From JAZKFR01 sp040386295 (GTDB lineage: Bacteria; Pseudomonadota; Gammaproteobacteria; Burkholderiales; Rhodocyclaceae): DNA of 34,257 nt. Made by a program: the position numbers and the translations under genes. Each line of letters opens with the position of its first letter. Positions within the stretch are counted from its first letter, which is position 1. The notes beneath the pieces are model-generated. The model saw only the letters and a program-made list of their open reading frames with translations. It had not been told where the DNA came from and ran no database searches. Where the stretch lies: assembly GCA_040386295.1 (NCBI GenBank), contig JAZKFR010000084.1:1-34257 (forward strand), given 5' to 3'. This document shows, in pieces, positions 29,653 to 34,257 of this stretch.

Positions 29653-30123
29653 GTGGATATCAACGCGACCTTGATCGGCCAAGCGTTATGGTTTGGTCTG
29701 TTTATATGGATCACGATGAATTACGTTTGGCCGCCGTTGCAAAAAGCGATGCAAGACCGTCAAAAGTTAATTGCGGACGGTCTGGCGGCGGGAGAGCGTG
29801 GGCAAAATGAACTGGCTTTGGCCAGTAAGCGCTCTGCTGAAACATTGCGTGAGGCGAAAGCTAAAGCAGCTGAAATCATTGCTGGCGCAGATAAACGTAG
29901 TGCCCAGATGGTTGAAGAAGCAAAGTCAGCAGCGAAAATCGAGGCTGAGAAAGTGATCACCTCAGCCAAAGCTGAAATCGAGCAAGAATTGGAGCGCGCT
30001 CGTGCTGCCCTGCGTGAGCGCCTGTCCGAGCTGGCTGTCGCTGGTGCGGAACGCATTCTGAAGCGCGAAGTCGATGCCCAAGTGCACGCTGGCATGTTGC
30101 GCTCCTTAGCTGAGGAACTCTAA
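29653..30123 (+). CDS. atpF: ATP synthase F0 subunit b
   Basis: Subunit b is the peripheral stalk that holds F1 against F0. The 156 aa product has one N-terminal membrane helix (about residues 5-25, LIGQALWFGLFIWITMNYVW), the motif WPPLQKAMQDRQK, and a long charged helix to the C-terminus. The start is GTG 29653, supported by TAGGAGG five bases upstream. Length equals that of E. coli subunit b (156). atpH starts four bases after its stop. Confidence 0.96.
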   Translation: MDINATLIGQALWFGLFIWITMNYVWPPLQKAMQDRQKLIADGLAAGERGQNELALASKRSAETLREAKAKAAEIIAGADKRSAQMVEEAKSAAKIEAEKVITSAKAEIEQELERARAALRERLSELAVAGAERILKREVDAQVHAGMLRSLAEEL

Positions 30124-30127
30124 GCAT

Positions 30128-30679
30128 ATGGCGGCTGAACTTGTCACCATCGCGCGTCCCTATGCGGAAGCAAGTTTCCGTATCGCGGTAGAAGATCACG
30201 CTTTGAACGCTTGGTCTGAACGCCTGTCTCTGCTGGCGACGATTGCCGACGATGCGGCGATGCGTCCTTGCCTCAGTCATCCGCGTTTGTCGGCCATGCA
30301 AAAAAGTGAGCTGTTCAAAGCCATCGTCGCGTCCAGTCTGGGTGGCGCGGTTGATGCGGCTGAGGCGCGCTTGATTGATCTTCTGGCGAAAAATGAACGG
30401 CTTGCCGTGTTGCCTGAGATTGCGCGTCTGTACGAAGGGCTCAAAGATGCCTCAGAAGGCGTCACCGAAGCGACTATTTATAGCGCTTTCCCGCTTGACG
30501 AAGAGCAGCTCAGTACGCTGCTAAGCGAGCTACAAGTGCGCTTTAAAACGCAGCTCAATGCGCAAGTATGCGTCGATCAATCCCTGATTGGCGGCGTCAA
30601 GATTGTGGTTGGCGACCAAGTCCTCGATAGCTCCGTGCGCGGAAAGCTCGAGAGCATGGGCGTCGCGCTCAAGAACTAG
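30128..30679 (+). CDS. atpH: ATP synthase F1 subunit delta
   Basis: Subunit delta links the peripheral stalk to the top of F1. The 183 aa product begins ELVTIARPYAEASFRIAVED, the family N-terminus. It ends with the conserved segment QSLIGGVKIVVGDQVLDSSV followed by RGKLESMGVALK. The gap to atpF is four bases, so translation is probably coupled. atpA follows after nine bases. Confidence 0.96.
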   Translation: MAAELVTIARPYAEASFRIAVEDHALNAWSERLSLLATIADDAAMRPCLSHPRLSAMQKSELFKAIVASSLGGAVDAAEARLIDLLAKNERLAVLPEIARLYEGLKDASEGVTEATIYSAFPLDEEQLSTLLSELQVRFKTQLNAQVCVDQSLIGGVKIVVGDQVLDSSVRGKLESMGVALKN

Positions 30680-30688
30680 GAGAATTTT

Positions 30689-32227
30689 ATGCAGCTGAAC
30701 CCTTCTGAAATTAGTGAGCTGATTAAAAGCAAGATTCAAAATCTTGCGATCAGTTCCGATCTGCGTACCCAAGGAACAGTAGTTTCTGTGACTGATGGTA
30801 TTTGTCGCATCCACGGGCTGACTGACGTTATGCAGGGCGAAATGCTCGAGTTTCCCGGCAATTCATTCGGGATGGCGCTTAACCTTGAACGTGATTCGGT
30901 CGGCGCTGTGGTGCTCGGCGAGTACGAGCATATTTCTGAAGGCGATACGGTCAAAACAACCGGTCGTATTCTCGAAGTCCCGGTCGGTCCAGAGTTGCTT
31001 GGTCGCGTCGTCAATTCACTCGGTCAGCCGATTGATGGCAAAGGCCCGCTCGGTAACAAGCTCACCGACAAAATCGAAAAAGTTGCCCCTGGCGTGATTT
31101 GGCGTAAATCGGTTTCGCAGCCGGTTCAATCAGGCCTCAAGTCAATTGACTCGATGGTTCCGGTGGGTCGTGGCCAGCGCGAATTGATCATCGGCGATCG
31201 TCAAACCGGTAAAACAGCGGTTGCGATCGATACGATCATCAATCAAAAAGGTCAAAACATGATGTGTATCTACGTCGCAATCGGTCAGAAAGCCTCGACC
31301 ATTGCCAACGTGGTACGCAAACTTGAAGAAAACGGCGCGATGGCCTACACCATCGTGGTCGCCGCAGCCGCTTCTGAATCCGCCGCACTGCAGTTCATTG
31401 CCCCCTATGCTGGTTGCACGATGGGCGAATACTTCCGTGACCGGGGTCAAGACGCGCTGATCGTCTATGACGATTTGACCAAACAAGCTTGGGCTTATCG
31501 CCAAGTTTCTTTGCTATTGCGCCGTCCGCCAGGTCGTGAGGCCTATCCCGGCGATGTGTTCTATCTGCATTCGCGTTTGCTCGAGCGCGCTGCGCGTGTT
31601 TCTGAAGAGTGGGTCGAGAAGTTTACGAACGGCGAAGTCAAAGGCAAAACCGGTTCCTTGACGGCTCTGCCCGTGATCGAAACACAAGCCGGTGACGTTT
31701 CTGCCTTCGTGCCGACCAACGTGATTTCGATTACCGACGGACAGATATTCTTAGAGACGGATCTCTTCAACGCTGGGGTTCGTCCCGCCATTAACGCCGG
31801 GGTTTCTGTTTCGCGCGTCGGTGGCGCAGCGCAAACTAAAGTGATCAAGAAGCTAGGTGGCGGTGTTCGTTTGGCGCTCGCTCAATTCCGCGAATTGGCC
31901 GCTTTTGCCCAGTTTGCCTCTGATTTGGACGAGGCGACACGCAAGCAGCTTGAACGCGGACGTTTGGTCACAGAACTGATGAAGCAAGCGCAATACGCGC
32001 CACTGTCAGTGGGTGAAATGGCAGTTACCTTGCACGCAGTCAATAAAGGTTTGTTCGACGATGTCGAAGTGAAAAAAGCACTGGATGTCGAAAAACAGAT
32101 GCACGCCTTTGTTAAACATAACCATGCCGAGCTGATCAACAAGATCGAGACAAGCAAAGACCTCGACGCCGACGCTGAGCAGAAACTCACGCAAGCGATC
32201 GAGGAATTCAAGGCCACATTGGCCTGA
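30689..32227 (+). CDS. atpA: ATP synthase F1 subunit alpha
   Basis: Subunit alpha forms the non-catalytic sites of the F1 hexamer. The 512 aa product has the P-loop GDRQTGKTAVAID (Lys175, Thr176). It also has DALIVYDDLTKQAWAYRQ, LLLRRPPGREAYPGD, and VSRVGGAAQTK, which carries the arginine that reaches into the catalytic site. AGGAGAATTTT precedes the ATG. It lies between atpH and atpG. No irregularities are seen. Confidence 0.98.
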   Translation: MQLNPSEISELIKSKIQNLAISSDLRTQGTVVSVTDGICRIHGLTDVMQGEMLEFPGNSFGMALNLERDSVGAVVLGEYEHISEGDTVKTTGRILEVPVGPELLGRVVNSLGQPIDGKGPLGNKLTDKIEKVAPGVIWRKSVSQPVQSGLKSIDSMVPVGRGQRELIIGDRQTGKTAVAIDTIINQKGQNMMCIYVAIGQKASTIANVVRKLEENGAMAYTIVVAAAASESAALQFIAPYAGCTMGEYFRDRGQDALIVYDDLTKQAWAYRQVSLLLRRPPGREAYPGDVFYLHSRLLERAARVSEEWVEKFTNGEVKGKTGSLTALPVIETQAGDVSAFVPTNVISITDGQIFLETDLFNAGVRPAINAGVSVSRVGGAAQTKVIKKLGGGVRLALAQFRELAAFAQFASDLDEATRKQLERGRLVTELMKQAQYAPLSVGEMAVTLHAVNKGLFDDVEVKKALDVEKQMHAFVKHNHAELINKIETSKDLDADAEQKLTQAIEEFKATLA

Positions 32228-32253
32228 TTGGCCGATCGATCGAGGAGCGCACC

Positions 32254-33117
32254 ATGCCTAGCGGCAAGGAAATTCGTAACAAGATCAAAAGCGTAGAAAA
32301 TACGCGCAAGATCACCAAAGCCATGGAAATGGTTGCCGCATCCAAAATGCGTAAAGCGCAAGAACGGATGCGTGCAGCACGTCCTTATGGCGAGAAAATT
32401 AGACGGGTCGCGGCGCATTTGGCGAGGGCTTTAACTGATTATCGTCATCCCTTTCTGGAGAAGCGAGCAGTTGTTAAAAACGTCGGCTTGATCACGATTA
32501 CCTCTGACAAAGGTTTGTGCGGGGGCTTGAACAGCAACGTGCTGCGTTTGGCCTTGGCAAAAATGAAAGCCTGGGAGTCAGAAGGCAAGGGTTGTCAAGT
32601 CACGGCGATTGGTAACAAAGGTTTAAGTTTTATGCACCGTCTGGGCGCCAAGGTTAGCTCGCACGTCACAGGTCTGGGCGATACGCCGCATCTAGAAAAA
32701 TTGATCGGCCCGGTAAAAGTACAGTTAGACGCTTATGTCAAGGGCGAGATTGACGTTCTGTACATGACCTACACGCGCTTTATCAACACCATGAAGCAAG
32801 AGGCAGTGATCGAGCAAGTGTTGCCCTTGCCGGATGATCTGGCGCATCCCGAGACGCAAAAATGGGATTATTTGTACGAGCCAGACGCCAAATCGGTCAT
32901 TGATGAATTGCTGACGCGCTACGTCGAAGCCTTGGTTTATCAGTCGGTTGCCGAGAACATTGCTTCCGAACAAAGCGCCCGTATGGTGGCAATGAAATCG
33001 GCCTCGGATAATGCCAAAGACGTGATTGGCGATCTCAAGCTGGTGTACAACAAAGCGCGTCAAGCGGCGATTACCAAAGAACTTTCGGAAATTGTCAGTG
33101 GTGCCGCTGCCGTTTAA
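32254..33117 (+). CDS. atpG: ATP synthase F1 subunit gamma
   Basis: Subunit gamma is the central shaft that rotates inside the alpha/beta ring. The 287 aa product starts SGKEIRNKIKSVENTRKITK and has AMEMVAASKMRKAQERM, the N-terminal coiled-coil helix. The middle has ITSDKGLCGGLNSNV, and the C-terminal helix contains SDNAKDVIGDLKLVYNKARQ followed by AAITKELSEIVSGA. A GAGGAGCG site precedes the ATG. It is followed after 59 bases by atpD. Confidence 0.97.
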   Translation: MPSGKEIRNKIKSVENTRKITKAMEMVAASKMRKAQERMRAARPYGEKIRRVAAHLARALTDYRHPFLEKRAVVKNVGLITITSDKGLCGGLNSNVLRLALAKMKAWESEGKGCQVTAIGNKGLSFMHRLGAKVSSHVTGLGDTPHLEKLIGPVKVQLDAYVKGEIDVLYMTYTRFINTMKQEAVIEQVLPLPDDLAHPETQKWDYLYEPDAKSVIDELLTRYVEALVYQSVAENIASEQSARMVAMKSASDNAKDVIGDLKLVYNKARQAAITKELSEIVSGAAAV

Positions 33118-33176
33118 ACGTTTGCATGTCCAAGCTAGAACGTGCGATCTATAGTTTATTGATTAAGGATGCAACG

Positions 33177-34257
33177 ATGAGTCAAGGAAACATTGTTCAG
33201 TGTATCGGTGCTGTGGTGGATATTCAGTTCCCACGTGATGCACTGCCAAAAATTTACGATGCGCTAGTGCTCGATACGAGCGAAGAAAGCTCAATGGTCG
33301 AAGCCGGCCTGACTTTTGAAGTGCAACAGCAATTGGGCGACGGTGTCGTGCGTACGATTGCGATGGGTTCTTCCGATGGTTTACGCCGTGGCATGAAAGT
33401 GAACAGCACCGGGGCGGGTATCTCGGTTCCTGTTGGCGAAGCGACCTTGGGGCGAATTATGGACGTTTTAGGCCGTCCAATTGACGAAGCCGGTCCGATT
33501 GCGACGCAAGAGCGACGCGCGATTCACCAAAGTGCGCCTAAGTTTGATGAGTTATCGCCGTCCGTTGATTTGCTCGAAACCGGGATCAAGGTGATCGACT
33601 TGGTTTGCCCCTTCGCTAAGGGCGGTAAGGTCGGGCTGTTTGGGGGTGCTGGTGTTGGTAAGACCGTCAACATGATGGAATTGATCAATAACATCGCTAA
33701 GCAACACTCAGGTTTATCGGTTTTTGCCGGCGTTGGCGAGCGGACACGTGAAGGCAACGACTTTTACCATGAGATGAAGGACTCCAACGTTCTCGACAAG
33801 GTCTCAATGGTCTTCGGTCAAATGAACGAACCGCCAGGTAACCGTTTGCGCGTTGCGCTGACCGGCTTAACCATGGCTGAGCGTTTCCGTGATGATGGTC
33901 GCGATATTCTGTTCTTCGTCGACAATATTTATCGTTACACCCTAGCCGGTACCGAAGTCTCGGCGCTGCTCGGTCGTATGCCTTCGGCGGTGGGTTATCA
34001 ACCTACGCTGGCCGAAGAAATGGGACGTCTGCAAGAGCGGATCACCTCAACTAAGGTCGGTTCGATTACCTCGATTCAGGCCGTCTATGTGCCTGCTGAT
34101 GACTTGACTGACCCTTCGCCAGCAACCACCTTTTTGCACTTGGATTCAACCGTTGTGTTGTCACGTGACATCGCTTCACTCGGGATCTATCCGGCGGTTG
34201 ATCCGCTTGATTCAACCTCACGCCAATTGGATCCACAAATTGTCGGCGAGGAGCATT
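33177..34257 (+). CDS. atpD: ATP synthase F1 subunit beta, N-terminal part
   Basis: Subunit beta holds the catalytic sites of ATP synthesis. The first 360 codons are present and the gene runs off the right edge (about 465 aa in full). The P-loop is GGAGVGKTV, with Lys162. GVGERTREGNDF carries the catalytic Glu region, and ILFFVDNIYRYTLAG holds the Walker B Asp. SALLGRMPSAVGYQPTLAEE is also present. The start ATG 33177 begins MSQGNIVQCIGAVVDIQFP, as in other betaproteobacteria; AAGGA lies nine bases upstream. The DELSEED region and the expected downstream atpC are outside the window. Confidence 0.97.
   Translation, partial: MSQGNIVQCIGAVVDIQFPRDALPKIYDALVLDTSEESSMVEAGLTFEVQQQLGDGVVRTIAMGSSDGLRRGMKVNSTGAGISVPVGEATLGRIMDVLGRPIDEAGPIATQERRAIHQSAPKFDELSPSVDLLETGIKVIDLVCPFAKGGKVGLFGGAGVGKTVNMMELINNIAKQHSGLSVFAGVGERTREGNDFYHEMKDSNVLDKVSMVFGQMNEPPGNRLRVALTGLTMAERFRDDGRDILFFVDNIYRYTLAGTEVSALLGRMPSAVGYQPTLAEEMGRLQERITSTKVGSITSIQAVYVPADDLTDPSPATTFLHLDSTVVLSRDIASLGIYPAVDPLDSTSRQLDPQIVGEEH

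Overview
The window looks like a chromosomal stretch of a betaproteobacterium, most likely in Burkholderiales. The evidence is the protein character of the ATP synthase subunits, the order hemL-thiE-thiD-rubredoxin-pilGHIJ-pilL, the fused 3-hydroxyacyl-CoA dehydrogenase/enoyl-CoA hydratase with the dehydrogenase half first, and a DUF2802-type protein. This placement comes from family knowledge and was not tested by a search. No phage, insertion sequence, CRISPR array or rRNA was seen. One run of 10 N lies at 10283-10292.

Left part (1-5525): htpG (partial, minus) sits behind a good heat-shock (sigma32-like) promoter. Next come greB (minus), then rpiA and phoU (plus), a strong hairpin terminator, and tRNA-Ser(UGA). 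An acyl-CoA dehydrogenase (minus) is followed by a degraded 3' remnant of a Fic-family gene.

Middle-left (5526-14674, all minus): read in the direction of transcription the order is thiD, thiE, hemL, a small multidrug resistance (Gdx/SugE type) exporter, the fadB-like fusion, a thiolase, a DUF2802-type membrane protein and a SPOR-domain membrane protein. Gaps are mostly short and thiD/thiE overlap, so part of this may be one long transcript. The fusion protein and thiolase, with the acyl-CoA dehydrogenase further along, supply most of a beta-oxidation cycle. thiD/thiE serve thiamine synthesis and hemL serves tetrapyrrole synthesis.

Middle-right (14904-24963, plus): a rubredoxin gene, then the type IV pilus (Pil-Chp) chemosensory operon. 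It holds two response regulators (PilG, PilH), a CheW-type adaptor (PilI), a transmembrane chemoreceptor (PilJ) and a giant hybrid histidine kinase (PilL/ChpA, 1949 aa) with several Hpt domains and its own receiver. Downstream and convergent are phrB (DNA photolyase) and an EamA-family transporter (both minus).

Right part (27385-34257): a 612-base AT-richer spacer holds an apparent small-RNA gene, with its own promoter and a textbook terminator, that carries a near copy of the 16S rRNA anti-Shine-Dalgarno tail. An operator-like palindrome and a near-consensus promoter follow, driving atpI-atpB-atpE-atpF-atpH-atpA-atpG-atpD (atpD cut by the window end). The small RNA is the best candidate for something undescribed; most of the rest is recognisable core genome.
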